From NCBI GenBank assembly GCA_030180135.1, contig CM058239.1, positions 71,865,823-71,929,822 of the forward strand: 64,000 nucleotides of DNA, written 5' to 3'. The position numbers and the translations under genes are program-made. Shown piece after piece: positions 21,101 through 31,726 of this stretch. The notes under the pieces are model-generated. The model saw only the letters and a program-made list of their open reading frames with translations. It did not search any database and was not told the DNA's origin. The stretch comes from Orychophragmus violaceus (Eukaryota; Streptophyta; Magnoliopsida; Brassicales; Brassicaceae). Each line of letters opens with the position of its first letter. The first letter of the stretch is position 1.

Positions 21101-22102
21101 ATTGCCAACCCGCAACTCTACTTGCCCTTGCTTCAACCTTCTACTGTTGCTGAGCGCCTGCATATTAGTACAAATATGAGCCCCACATTCAGTATCTAAT
21201 ACCCAAGTGGTATTATCAGAAGTAGTAGTATTTACTTCAATAACAAAAATACCTGAAGATTTAGTCTCGAAGGACTTCTTCTTCTTCAGACTTTCCTGGT
21301 ATTTCTTACAGTCCCTGCGGTAATGCCCTGCCTCTTTGCAAAAGTGGCAGATGTCAGAAGGCCCAGCTTTGGACACGGGCTTGGGCTTGGCGTTTTCATT
21401 GCCAACTACTTTGCCCTTTCCCTTGTCTGCAGCGGATTTCTTGAAACCCTTGCCCTTCTGCACCATGAGTACAGACGACTCCTTGGTTTTCTTCAGATTC
21501 GGTTCTGCAGTCTTGAGCATACCATGTAGCTCAGGCAACGTCTTTATCAACCCATGCATATTATAGTTCAAAATGAACTGGTCATATGCAGGAGTAAGAG
21601 ACTGCAGAACGATATCACAAGCAAGCTCTTGGCTTATAGGACAGTCGAGCCTCGTCAAATGATCGAGATAACCCATCATTTTCAGAACATGAGGACTCAC
21701 TGCTGCATCCTTAGCCATTTTACAGTCCAAGAGATTCTTAACAGTTTGGAATCTCTCTGTACGAGCCTGCTCCTGAAACAACGCTTTCAGATTTGCCATC
21801 AGCTCCATGGGACAAGTCAGGCCTTCCCACTGCATCTGCAGTTCGGGAGCCATTGTCGCCAACATCAGGCAAATCACGTCATTAGCATCTGAAGAATGCG
21901 TATCCCAAGCATTCTTCACAGCTTGTGCGGCATTATTCGCAGGTCTAGGAGAGAGAGCTCTTTCAAGGACATAAGCCTTCTTCTCCTGTCTGAGCACAAG
22001 TCTCAGATTCCTGGACCAGTTCAGGAAGTTTGATCCGTTCAGTTTGTCCTTCTCAAGGGCAGACCGGATCGAGAAAGTGTTTTGTGTTGTTGTGCTTGAC
22101 AT
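18143..22102 (-). CDS. Copia Gag-Pol polyprotein (C), protease motif altered
   Basis: 1,319 codons, uninterrupted. Gag region (about 10-225), zinc knuckle CHFCKEAGHYRRDC (about 250), protease (about 303), pre-integrase, integrase (HTDVCGP, LRSDRGGE, SERRN), RT with YVDDILL (about 994) and RNase H (TDAS, TEAEY, DNNGA). The protease triad reads LDTECG where A2 and D have LDTGCG/MDTGCG, a Gly-to-Glu change at codon 21190-21188. In the retropepsin family this Gly is part of the conserved D-T/S-G loop, so autoprocessing is probably lost. The start follows an acceptor-like TTTTCAG (22105). Similar to A2 across its length. Confidence 0.92.
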   Translation of the reverse strand: MSSTTTQNTFSIRSALEKDKLNGSNFLNWSRNLRLVLRQEKKAYVLERALSPRPANNAAQAVKNAWDTHSSDANDVICLMLATMAPELQMQWEGLTCPMELMANLKALFQEQARTERFQTVKNLLDCKMAKDAAVSPHVLKMMGYLDHLTRLDCPISQELACDIVLQSLTPAYDQFILNYNMHGLIKTLPELHGMLKTAEPNLKKTKESSVLMVQKGKGFKKSAADKGKGKVVGNENAKPKPVSKAGPSDICHFCKEAGHYRRDCKKYQESLKKKKSFETKSSGIFVIEVNTTTSDNTTWVLDTECGAHICTNMQALSNSRRLKQGQVELRVGNGAKVPALAVGTYLLSLPSGLILELENCYFVPAISRNIISVSLLDLQGFDFSIKNKLCSFNLNDMFYGCAPLINGLYMLDQSAPVYNINTKRFKSNEENETFLWHCRLGHISEKRVKRLHSNGLLGSFDFESCEQCESCLMGKMTRAPFNKPTERASELLGLIHTDVCGPMSTSARGNFQYFITFTDDFSRYGYVYLMKHKSETFEKFKEFQNEVQNQLSKSIKALRSDRGGEYLSQEFRDHLCECGIISQLTPPGTPQWNDVSERRNQTLLDMVRSMMSHTDLPISLWGYALLTATFTLNRVPSKAVAKTPYEIWTGKAPAMSFLRIWGCEAYVKRLISDKLTPKSDKCYFIGYPRDTKAYYFYLRSENKIFVARDCTFLEREFLSRKDSGSKVQLDEIQEGQESVQPNEEEQQDELHEVVIEPEPAVPEVRRSGRIRQEPDRYQGFLVTNCHDLLIIDGDEPSNFAEAMMGPDSLKWREATESEMDSMSANRVFSLVDLPAGAKAIECKWIFKKKIDVVGNVQIYKARLVAKGFKQIHGIDYDETYSPVAMMKSIRILLATAAYYDYEIWQMDVKTAFLNGILEEDVYMTQPDGYIDPKNGGKVCKLHKSIYGLKQASRSWNLRFDEAIKNFDFIRNQEEQCVYKKTSGSKVAFLILYVDDILLLGNDIPMLKSVKDWLGSCFSMKDMGEAAYVLGIRIFRDRSKKLIGLCQDAYIDKVLHRFGMDKSKKGFTPMIHGASLSKDQCPKTPDELKRMSRIPYASAIGSIMYAMICTRPDVAYALSMTSRYQSNPGESHWIAVKNILKYLRNTKDKFLVYGGSEVLEISGFTDASFQTDKDDFRSQSGYIFCLNGGAVSWKSSKQSTVADSTTEAEYIAASEAAKEGVWIRNFLIELGVFPNATEPLALYCDNNGAIAQAKEPRHHQKSKHIMRRYHLIRDIVNRGEVMVSRVPTDENVADPLTKPLPRPKHELHTAAVGIRDIQM

Positions 22103-23497
22103 AGCTGAAAATATGAGATAATAAAGATTTAGTTATTAAGTTCATAAAAGAGCAATCTTAACAGCTTATAAGAAAACTCGCATTGTATTCAAAATTTCTT
22201 TGTTTTAACCTCATAAGAATACAATGATTCCGAGACCCATGTTTAGCTAAATCCAAAGTGGGCCACTGGCCGTCACCCAGAATTAGCTATACTTGGTAAG
22301 CATACACACAGCTAGTTATAACCAATAACTCTCGGTTGTGAATTGGACCCGAGGCCCAAATTCACCAGATGTCTCAAGGCCCGGGACTCCCGATGGCCCA
22401 GTCAAGGAAACCAATCTCTTACAGCCAAATAATCACAGAAATCTGGGACTCCCAATGAAATCAGTGATTATATACTACTTTACTTACGCGAAAACAGACA
22501 CCTCACACTGTAAGCCATGTCTGTAATCAAATAAGCGTTAAGTAGCTGACAAGATTGGAAAGACATCCAAGCTTGATATTGTTTTTGAGGATTTTAAGTT
22601 TTATTTCCAAAAATAGAAGATTACTATTTTAGAAACTTTCTAAATTTAGTAACTTACTAAAAATAGAAATTTCTAATTTTAATATTTTATAAATATTTTC
22701 GGGTTGGGTCACAAATTATAGGCCCAATTCTTGGCCCAAGACCATAGAATTCCAGCTGGCCCAATAATTTGACATAACCGATCCGGTTTATTAATTCTGG
22801 TCCAAGACCAAATTAACTATCAAAACCATCGGTTATTTACTAAACCAGACCAGCTCTAAATTATTTGGTCCAACCAAATCAAACTTAGACCAGCCTTCGG
22901 TTTAGGTTAAAATTCAATTTTATGAATTTCAATCCGGTTTAACCAAAAATAAAATTATTTCAAGCAAACCGCGATTTGGGTTAACCGCTTGAACCACCAA
23001 TTAAATTGGATCGGTTCAGTTAAGTCCAAAACCGGGAAAAAACACCTTGTGTTTTAGCCAATTTTGACCTAACTTGCGGTTCTGGCTAAAGTAGACAATG
23101 AACCACAATCGGATTGATCGGTTCATTGTCTCGGTTTAGGGAAAGATGAACCACGAAGCTCGGCTGAACCGATTGGCTACTCGCGGATCATCTGCATCGC
23201 CTTCGTATCGATCGATATGAGTCTTTCATGTCGATCGATACTAGCGATTATCAGCTCGGGTCAATCGGGTCATCAGGACCGCGAGATGTCAATCGGATCG
23301 ATCGATATCGACCGATACCTCGCTCCCTCGTCGATCGACACGGGCGACCAGATCGCACACCAATGGCTTTCAATCGGATTGATGCGATCTAATTCTTAGG
23401 TTTTCATGTTTTCTGATCAAATTTCTTAACCAAATTCGATTTTAAACAGTAAGAACAACCTAAATCAGATTCATAAAGCAAAAACCAATAACCTGGT
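22103..23497 (-). other. C 5' leader
   Basis: Non-coding, related to the A leader in its gag-proximal part (for example the gene-proximal GGCCACTGGCCGTCACCC block). The PBS-proximal part carries four or more CGATCG motifs (23206-23341) such as GTATCGATCGATA. Confidence 0.75.
23206..23341 (-). repeat. CGATCG motif cluster in C leader
   Basis: Motifs at 23206-23219, 23229-23242, 23295-23317 and 23330-23340. Arms differ between copies (GTAT/ATAT, ATGT/ATAC, CGTC/GACA). Confidence 0.75.
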
Positions 23498-23509
23498 GCT
23501 CTGATACCA
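23498..23509 (-). other. primer binding site of C
   Basis: GCTCTGATACCA on the plus strand, one base before the LTR at 23511. Confidence 0.9.
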
Positions 23510-23510
23510 C

Positions 23511-24199
23511 TGTTAGATTATATATGTGTTCATGGTTCAATTAACAGATTGCAACCTAGCACATATAACTCAGATCTAGGTTCTTGACAAATGAATCATA
23601 AACCAAACCTGATCATTACCTTTCAGTTTGCAGCGGATTGATGGATGGTAATGATGAGATCAGCTAGAACAGATCAGATGCCTGTTCCTCCTTCAGTATC
23701 CACACTCTTACAAGCCGGGATGGTTGCTAGACCAAAGCAATGGATTGATCAGAGAGAGAAGAGAGACGGCTCACGTTTTAGGTCGCAGACCATTAGAGTC
23801 GAAATTATGAGACAACTCAAATAAATATCGACTCTGTCATAAACCTAAACCGATGTCTCGGTTTCGCAACTGTGTCGACCGACACATACACTTGTGTCGA
23901 TCGACACAAGTCATTTGTCTCGATATGGGCCCAAGTGATTAAACTAACGGCCCAACTCTCTGCACAAATATAGTAAATGCTTTGCATCTTACCGTATTCA
24001 TTCCATGTTAACTTTCCCGTTAGCTATGGTGTGTGACCCTTTGGGATCATACAATACTGGTAATAAGTCCTAAACTTATAGATCAAGAGCGGACTCTAGC
24101 AAGTCATCATGATCACCCAGTATTTATGACTTATGTCTGATCTCGACATTTATCATACTTTCTAGAGATAGTACGGTAGATTTCAGGACATTCCCAACA
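23511..24199 (-). repeat. LTR of element C (5' LTR)
   Basis: 689 bp, matching 16573-17261 except for one visible substitution. Includes the predicted splice donor (23619) and a CGATCG pair at 23871-23913. Confidence 0.94.
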
Positions 24200-24204
24200 C
24201 TATC

Positions 24205-24244
24205 ACTTAGAGCAAGTACAATAGATTTCAGGACATTCCCAACA
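24205..24244 (-). repeat. LTR B, right part
   Basis: 40-bp continuation of LTR B after element C and its TSD copy (24200-24204); ends GACATTCCCAACA. It matches the end of the D LTR at about 32411-32450. Confidence 0.82.
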
Positions 24245-24520
24245 CACCTCACATACTAGTCTCACGCGGTTATTAATGTCCCATTTTAAAAACCTTGACT
24301 AGGGACCTACATAATTTATGTCATCTATTACTTATAGGGTTTCATGATCAAGTCACATACTTGATGACCTATAAAATGTCATAAATTACTTTGGGACTAT
24401 TATTTAATAACATAATTAAATAATACTGAAACAAATTTCATTAAAATAACATAACCAAAATATGTCTTCATGAACACCATAACATAACTAAAACCAAAAC
24501 AACTCCCACTAGAATCAAGA

Positions 24521-27500
24521 TCACATCTTAAGAAATCTAATGCCTATAGCAGTAGTGTGACTCTCATGCTTAGGCCGTGGGAGTGGTTTAGTTAAAGGAT
24601 CATCAACATTCTCATCCGTCGGAACTCTGCTGATCTTCACGTCTCCTCTATCAATGATATCACGGATAAGGTGATACCTCCTCTCTATATGTTTGGACTT
24701 CTGGTGTGACCTAGGTTCCTTCGCCTGCGCAATGGCTCCATTGTTGTCACAATACATAGCCACTGGCTCAGAAATACTAGGAACCACACCAAGTTCAGCG
24801 ATGAACTTCTTAATCCAAACAACCTCCTTTGCCGCTTCAGAAGCGGCGAGGTACTCAGCTTCGGTCGTGGAATCTGCTACGGTGCTCTGCTTGGAACTCT
24901 TCCAACTAACTGCACCGCCATTTAGACAAAAGACGTAACCAGATTGTGATCGGAAATCGTCTTTGTCCGTCTGAAAACTTGCGTCTCTGTAACCACTCAC
25001 TACAAGCTCATAACTTCCTCCGTACACCAAGAACTTATCCTTAGTATTTCTCAAATACTTCAGGATGTTCTTGACAGCTGTCCAGTGACTTTCACCTGGA
25101 TCAGATTGGTATCTACTCGTCATGCTTAAAGCACAAGAAATATCTGGACGAGTGTAGAGCATGGCATACATGATGGATCCTACAACAGAAGCATAAGGAA
25201 TCCTACCCATGCGCTCTCGCTCAGCATGTGTCAAAGGACACTGCTTCTTGCTAAGAGTAATGCCATGAGACATTGGTATGAAGCCCTTCTTGGAATCATG
25301 CATATTGAACCTGTGTAAGACCTTATCAATATAAGTATCTTGACACAGTCTAATTAGCTTGTTCAACCTATCTCTATAGATTCTTATTCCAAGAATGTAT
25401 GCGGCTTCTCCCATGTCTTTCATTGAAAAACAACTTCTGAGCCAAGTCTTAACAGACTGAAGCAGCGGAACGTCATTTCCGAGAAGGAGTATGTCATCTA
25501 CATACAGTACGAGAAATGCAACTGCGCTCCCACTAGGCTTCTTGTAAACACACGGTTCCTCTTCATTCCTGATGAAATCAAACTTTTTGACCGCTTCATC
25601 AAAACGAAGATTCCAACTCCGAGATGCTTGCTTCAATCCATAAATGGATCGATGAGGCTTGCATACCTTCCTAGCAGCATTAGGATCAATGAAACCTTCA
25701 GGTTGTGTCATGTACACATCCTCTTCCAAAATTCCATTAAGGAAAGCTGTTTTCACATCCATCTGCCAGATCTCATAATCATAATTAGGGGCGGTTGCTA
25801 GGAGAATCCGAATGGACTTAAGCATAGCGACTGGGGAATATGTTTCTTCATAGTCAATACCATGAATTTGCTTGAAACCTTTTGCCACCAACCTTGCTTT
25901 GTATATCTGAATATTACCATCCATGTCAATTTTCTTCTTGAAAATCCATTTACACTCAATGGCTTTTACACCATCGGGTAAATCAACCAAAATCCATACT
26001 TGGTTCTGTGACATGGATCCCATTTCGGATTCAGCAGCTTTCAGCCACTTTTCGGAGTCAGGGCCCATCATTGCTTCTTCAAAATTTGCAGGCTCGTCAC
26101 TGTCAATAATCAACAGATCATGACAGTTGGTCACGAGAAATCCATATCTCTCGGGCTCGTGACGGATCCTTTCGGATCTGCGAACTTCAGGCTCCACAGG
26201 TGTGGTTTCTACAACTCTTTGTAGATCCAACCGATGCCCTTCCTGAATGGGTTGAGCAGTCTCCTGTGATTCTCGAACTTCTTCGAGTTGTACTTTACTC
26301 CCACTGTTCTTCTTGGAAAGAAACTCTCTCTCAAGAAAGACACAGTTCCGAGCAACAAACACTTTGTTCTCGGATTGGTTGTAAAAGTAGTAAGCCTTGG
26401 TTTCCTTAGGATAACCAACGAAGTAGCACTTATCTGATTTGGGTCCGAGCTTATCAGTGATTAAACGCTTAACATAAGCCTCACAACCCCAAATCTTCAG
26501 GAAAGACAAGCTAGGAACATTTCCAGTCCACATCTCATGTGGTGTCTTTGTAATTGATTTTGATGGAACCTTATTTAGTGTAAACGCAGACGTTTCTAAA
26601 GCGTATCCCCATAAGGATAATGGAAGATCTGAGTGACTCATCATTGATCGAACCATATCTAATAAAGTCTGATTCCTCATCTCGGAAACTCCATTCCATT
26701 GGGGCATTCCAGGAGGAGTGAGTTGTGAAACAATTCCACAATCTCTCAGATGATCACCGAATTCTTGACTAAAATATTCACCTCCACGATATGATCGAAG
26801 AGCTTTGATACTTTTGCCAAGTTGATTATGTACTTCATTCTGGAACTCTTTGTACTTTTCAAAAGATTCCGACTTGTGTCTCATTAGATAGACATAGCCA
26901 TACTTACTGAAGTCATCAGTAAAGGTAATGAAGTACTGAAAGTTTCCTCTGGCACTAATGCTCATTGGGCCGCACACATCAGTATGTATAAGGCCCAATA
27001 AGTCACTGGCCCTTTCATTTTGTTTGTTGAAAGGAGCCTTAGTCATTTTTCCCAATAAACAAGATTCGCATTTCTCACATGATTCATAATCAAATGAGCC
27101 CAAAAGCCCATCACTATGGAGCTTTTGAATCCGTTTCTCATTTATATGGCCCAAACGACAATGCCAGAGAAAAGTAGGGTTCGAGTCATTGGACTTGAAC
27201 CGTTTGGTGTTTATGTTATAGACAGGCACATATTGGTTTAAAACAAAAAGCCCATTCTCTAATGGGGCGCTACCATATAACATGTTATCACGATCAAAAG
27301 AGAAACATTTGTCTTTAATCGAAAATTCAAAACCATCCAAATCCAAACAAGAAATTGAAATGATGTTTCTACTTATAGCAGGTACATAGTAGCAATTATT
27401 GAGTTCTAAAACCAAGCCTGATGGCAGAGACAAAAGATAAGTTCCTACGACTAATGCAACAACTCTTGCTCCATTCCCAACGCGCAGGTCCACTTGTCCC

Positions 27501-28273
27501 TTCTCCAGAGTTCTATTGTTGCTTAGGCCCTGCATATTAGTACAAATATGAGCACCACAACCAGTATCCAATACCCATGAGGTAGAACTTGAAGTAGTAA
27601 CGTTTACTTCTATAACATAAATACCTGAAGAAGAAGTCTCGTACGTTTTCTTCAGCTTCTTTTTCTCTTCCAAGTATTTATTGCAGTTTCTCTTCCAATG
27701 CCCAGACTCATTACAGTAATGGCACTTATCAGTATCAGATGGGCCGGGCTTGGGCTTGGAAGAAGGCACATGCTTATCCTGATTCGCAATCTGGATGGCC
27801 TTGCCCTTTCCCTTGTCCTTGCCAAGTTTCTTAAACTTTTTACCCCCTTGTACCAGAAGTACATTTGGGGTGCCCTTCTTGATGTTAGGCTCAGCTGTCT
27901 TGAGCATGCCATGCAGTTCAGTAAACGTCTTCGTCAAGTTGTTCATGTTATAGTTCATAACAAAACTATCATAGCTTGACGGTAGTGACTGCAGGATGAT
28001 GTCAGTAGCCAACTCTTGGCTAATGGGACAATCCACTTTCCCCAGGTTATCAATATAACCCATCATCTTAATGACATGAGGACTAACTGGACCGTCCTTA
28101 GGTAGCTTGCACTCAATGAGGGATTTAACCGTCTGGTATCTCTCAGTTCGTGCCTGCTCCTGAAACATGCTTTTCAGGCTAGTGATCATCTCTATTGGCG
28201 ACTCCACGTTCTCGTATTGCTTCTGCAAATCCGAGTTCATGGTAGCCAACATGAGACAACACACATCGACCAC
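24521..28273 (-). pseudogene. D Gag-Pol, open for 1,250 codons but N-terminally broken
   Basis: Reads from mid-Gag to the natural end of RNase H. Zinc knuckle CHYCNESGHWKRNC, protease LDTGCG, integrase, RT with YVDDILL and RNase H are all in frame. The second integrase catalytic Asp is replaced: LRSYRGGE where A2 and C have LRSDRGGE (codon 26791-26789, TAT). The expected Gag start lies at 30748, separated by the CACTA insertion and by a frameshift near 28310. Long openness with a dead integrase motif suggests fairly recent inactivation. Confidence 0.87.
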
Positions 28274-28375
28274 ATCATTAGAATGCTTATCCCAAGCATT
28301 CCTCTCTGCATGTGAGCATTGGTCTTATACTTCTCGGGGAGAACTTTCTCAAGGACATAGTCCTTCTTCTCCTGC
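28274..28375 (-). pseudogene. D gag segment left of CACTA, frameshifted
   Basis: Continues Gag in a different frame (KKDYVLEKVLPEK readable next to the CACTA end). A small indel near 28310 puts it out of frame with the ORF at 24521-28273. Confidence 0.7.
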
Positions 28376-29220
28376 CACTACAAGAAAAATGAGTATCCAT
28401 AGCGTTCGATATCCGCTATAGTTGATATACCATAGCGCTTTAACGAACGTTGTATATGCTCCCGTCATAAAAAGTATCGTACTTTCTATAGCGCTTTTTT
28501 GAAATGCAATAATAACACGTACTTAATATAGCACTTTAACAAATGCAATATATTAAATCTAGCTAATTAAATTTTTTTGTGAGAAAATATATTACAATAT
28601 TTTGATATTTTTAAATCTAGCTAATTTTTTTTTTTTGATATTAAATTGAAACATGAAAATCCTGAGAAATCTGATAAACCTAGATATATCATTACAACAG
28701 TAACACTTAAATTGTATTACAAATTCATTAAACAATTCACACAAGACTAAGAAATATAAATAGGTTCCAATCAACAAGTTGAGTACTCTACAATTTTCTG
28801 CAGCATCACAACAATTCCATTTTGTCATTAGGCCACGCAACCACACTACCTCTAGCATCATCAATACATTGGATTCTGAATTTGGTCTCCACACCTAAGC
28901 ATCTCCAATCTTTGACCTCTCTATCATTACCTTCGAAGCATTAGGTCCTAAAGAGATGAAGTGAACTCAATCAACCGGATCAGTAGAGAGAACAGGCGCT
29001 CTGCAGGATGCTTCTAGCCGTACCATATCCTTGAAATCAAACTTAAGCGGACATGTCAAAACCTGTGATGTACGTCCTAGTTTGTCATAACGCTGCTCAC
29101 AATTTGCCAAATCGCCATGGTAAAAACCTACATGTTTATCACCAATCAGGAACACAAACACTTACACATGAATCAGAAATCAAGCAGAGAGCAGATGAAG
29201 CTAGAAACAAGAACATAACA

Positions 29221-29259
29221 TCTTCGTTCAAGCAAGCGTTGCATCATTGTACAAGGATT
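29221..29259 (+). pseudogene. possible further APC7 exon piece, inverted
   Basis: Plus-strand frame reading SSFKQALHHCTRI. It resembles the APC7 segment that follows the three exons found on the minus strand, but lies in opposite orientation. Short match from recall, so tentative. Confidence 0.4.
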
Positions 29260-29337
29260 TCAAGAAAATATACTTTAGAAAACAAAACAAGTTGAATAGG
29301 ATTCTAATGAGTAAAACCATAGAAACATATATTCTAA

Positions 29338-29475
29338 CTGCTCACAGACATCATCACTCTGAGAAGCAAGAGTCTTACAAAAATTGGAACCCCACCCTGT
29401 TCAATGACCACCTTTGTATGCTCTGAAGTCCCAGAAGCAATGTTCGTCAATGCCAAAGCAGCTTCGAACTGAAGC
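29338..29475 (-). pseudogene. importin-alpha ARM-repeat exon fragment
   Basis: Reads LQFEAALALTNIASGTSEH, then TKVVIEQGGVPIFVRLL, and after a one-base deletion SQSDDVCEQ. This is the ARM-repeat core of plant importin-alpha (nuclear import adaptor; usual wording LQFEAAWALTNIASG). The frameshift lies at about 29365. Start and end are unclear because flanking sequence looks intronic. A captured fragment inside CACTA 1, not a gene. Confidence 0.8.
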
Positions 29476-29709
29476 CTCACACAAACACAAAATATAAAGT
29501 ATTAGATGATAATTGTAACAAATGTGACAAATAGATAATGGATCCACAAAACCTGAAGCTGTATGCAAAGTGTTATCCTTGTACAATCCGAGGCGGAATA
29601 AAAATTTTGAGAACTCAGTAACTTTTCATTCTCAGCAAAAGAGAAACATAAAGATTTTCTACTCTCATTGAAACATAAAAGATCAAGGAAAGAGCTAAAT
29701 CGATCTTAC

Positions 29710-29760
29710 AATAGCTCTCTGGTATTCTCTCTGATGAAATAAAGCATCGCCAAGTAGAAT
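29710..29760 (-). pseudogene. captured APC7 exon 3 fragment
   Basis: 17 codons reading ILLGDALFHQREYQRAI, bounded by an acceptor CTTCAG (29761-29766) and a donor GTAAGA (29704-29709). Phase fits exon 2. Confidence 0.78.
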
Positions 29761-29849
29761 CTGAAGAACAACACAGAAAGAATGTAACTTCAATCAGTAA
29801 TATAAAAAAATTTCGAGCTACTAAAATAAAAATCTTGACGGAGCTTAAC

Positions 29850-29918
29850 CAAATTTTCCGCCTTGAGATGAGGACTAGTTTCGGCGCTAACAGTATAAGA
29901 TGAAACGAGAAAGCATCC
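29850..29918 (-). pseudogene. captured APC7 exon 2 fragment
   Basis: 23 codons beginning GCFLVSSYTVSAETSPHLKA, bounded by an acceptor TTCCAG and a donor GTTAAG. It matches the N-terminal part of APC7, an anaphase-promoting complex TPR subunit. Confidence 0.8.
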
Positions 29919-30007
29919 CTGGAATTAGAGAATTTTACCAGTCCTTTGATAAAAACTAGGGATTTAGAAGAGAGGACCAAAATGATTTAAAAGCTTAGAG
30001 AAGTTAC

Positions 30008-30059
30008 GAGCATTTCAGCGGAATCGTAGAGCCTCAATTTGATCCTTTGGAACCTCAAT
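30008..30059 (-). pseudogene. captured APC7 exon 1 fragment, start codon lost
   Basis: Reads EVPKDQI, then after an internal deletion and frame change YDSAEML, followed by a donor GTAACT. The codon where Met is expected is ATT (30059-30057). Joins exon 2 in phase 0. The upstream minus-strand sequence looks like a native 5' UTR, so the promoter-proximal part of the gene was probably captured. Confidence 0.75.
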
Positions 30060-30638
30060 TTGAGAGAGGAGAGAACTTATCGTGGAGTTGGCGACGGAAA
30101 GACAAGTGTTTTGAGAAAGAGAAAGACAAAATTAGGGTTTCCCCTAGCTGTGTTCGTCGAAGGATCCCCATAGAACAATAAGCGGATAGAGTGAAAGAGA
30201 TAGACAAGATTACAAAATAGGGCACTTGAGTTCTCTTCACTGATTTTCAAGGTAGGTTGTGTAGTGGAGACATATCTGGGTATTTTTGTGTTAGAGATGG
30301 ATAGACGGCTACTTTAGGGTTAAACAGAGATGAGAGAAAATTGATAGTTATAAGTGTTTGAGGGTTAGTTTAGTTTATCTGGATTTTTTAGATATATTTG
30401 AGAATGAGTATTATTTTGTTAAGTATAAGAGTTTCAGGGAAAAAAGAGTTTCACGAAATAAATAAGCCGCCAATTATTTTTAGTTTCCCGCTTAGTAACA
30501 CTTTTTACGCGCTTATACTTTTAATAGCGCAACAAAATTTTAAACGCTATGAAAAAGTGGCGTCAAACTCTATTATTGCATAAAACTTAAAACCGCTATG
30601 TTAATGTGCAATAAATATCTCAATTTCCTGTAGTGTGC

Positions 30639-30748
30639 TTGAGAACAATTCTCAAGTTCCGATACCATTCGAGAAAGTTTGATCCATTTAACTTGTCCTT
30701 CTCAAGGACGGATCGCATGGAAAAGGTGTTGTGAGTGGAGTTAGACAT
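30639..30748 (-). pseudogene. D gag N-terminus right of CACTA
   Basis: ATG at 30748 begins MSNSTHNTFSMRSVLEKDKL, like the gag starts of the other families, and runs into the CACTA insertion. An acceptor-like TTATTCCAG precedes it. Confidence 0.8.
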
Positions 30749-31726
30749 AGCTGGAATAAAAGAGAGGAAAAGGTTTAGTTACGATGTTCAAGAATAGAGA
30801 AATCTTAACTTATTAAGAGAACTCGCATTATATTCAAACAATGTTTCCTCTAATGAATATAATGATCCAAGACCCATACTTCACTGAAACTTGAGTGAGA
30901 TTTGGCTCATCGCCCAAATTTCAGCTATCTAGATAAGCAACATCCAATATAACTCTTGGTTGTGGAAGACATCTTATGTCTTATCCACCCTATGTCTCTA
31001 AGCCCAAAACCGTTTTGATGGCTTAGTCAAGAAAACCAATTCTTTTAAGTCATATGGTAACGATTACCATCTGCCTTACCCATGTAATTGTGGACACCTT
31101 GCTTTGGCAAGCCCATCGCACAATGAAATGAGTCTTAACAGTTGACAAGATTGGAAAGACATCAAAATACTTGATATTTAGTTGAGGAACAGAACTATTA
31201 ATCTAATACATATCATATATGTATCCTAGAAGGTTTAGAACTTATAAAACAACTAATCTAATTAAGTTTAATTATTCTAAGAAGTGAAGTTAAATCTGGT
31301 TTGATAATGTGATTGCAGGTTCAATAACCAAACAATCAGAACCGGTGTCGATCGACACTACTCTAGTGTCGACCGATACCATCATATCAAACCAATTTTG
31401 CGATAACCGATCAATCCAGTTGAACCGGTTTCGTTAACCGGTCATTGTCGATCGACACTACATTAGTGTCGGTCGACACCAACCAAACCGAAATAATCGC
31501 AGTAAACCGGTCGAACCGATTTAACCAATCGTGATGACCGGTCCAATCCAATTGAACCAATCGCCATGGTCAGTGTCGACCGACACAACTTTTGTGTCGA
31601 TCGACACCGTAAGGTTTTGAGGAAAAACGATCATAAGATCGAAACCTAAAAACGCAGATCTAGCATGCAACCTTATAGATTCCAATAATCTAATCACCAT
31701 GCTACAGATTCAACTAGAACCCTAAG
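30749..31726 (-). other. D 5' leader
   Basis: Non-coding leader. Paired CGATCG motifs at 31345-31380, 31445-31480 and 31572-31608, between many copies of AACCGGT-type words. Confidence 0.75.
31345..31608 (-). repeat. three CGATCG motif pairs in D leader
   Basis: Each pair has one TGTCGATCGACA and one variant with GACCGA or GGTCGA in the core, spaced about 22-25 bp centre to centre. Confidence 0.78.

Larger units (their letters stand above)
22105..23619 (-). other. predicted leader intron of C
   Basis: Donor-like CTGAAAG|GTAATG in the 5' LTR (intron starts 23619) and acceptor CATATTTTCAG (ends 22105), two bases before the gag ATG. It would remove the PBS and leader. Confidence 0.5.
16573..24199 (-). 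mobile_element. Copia element C, complete, young, nested in LTR B
   Basis: 7,627 bp on the minus strand with two 689-bp LTRs that differ at one position I can see (17035 C versus 23973 T, approximately). Perfect 5-bp target-site duplication CTATC (16568-16572 and 24200-24204). PBS, leader, intact gag-pol ORF and PPT are present. It is the clearest recent insertion in the window. The ORF is open, but the protease active site is changed (DTG to DTE). Confidence 0.96.
28376..30635. mobile_element. non-autonomous CACTA transposon 1 carrying gene fragments
   Basis: 2,260 bp with ends CACTACAAGAAA and (inverted) CACTACAGGAAA, flanked by a perfect 3-bp TSD TGC (28373-28375, 30636-30638). Subterminal regions repeat TATAGCG-type words, as in En/Spm (CACTA) elements. 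No transposase is seen. The interior carries exons of APC7 and importin-alpha with intron-like sequence between, plus a 5'-UTR-like stretch on the minus strand at about 30060-30240. It sits inside D gag. Confidence 0.93.

Noticed and set aside
29338..30059. Native APC7 or importin-alpha gene
   Set aside because: Both are small fragments of different genes inside one CACTA element, with a lost start codon and frameshifts.
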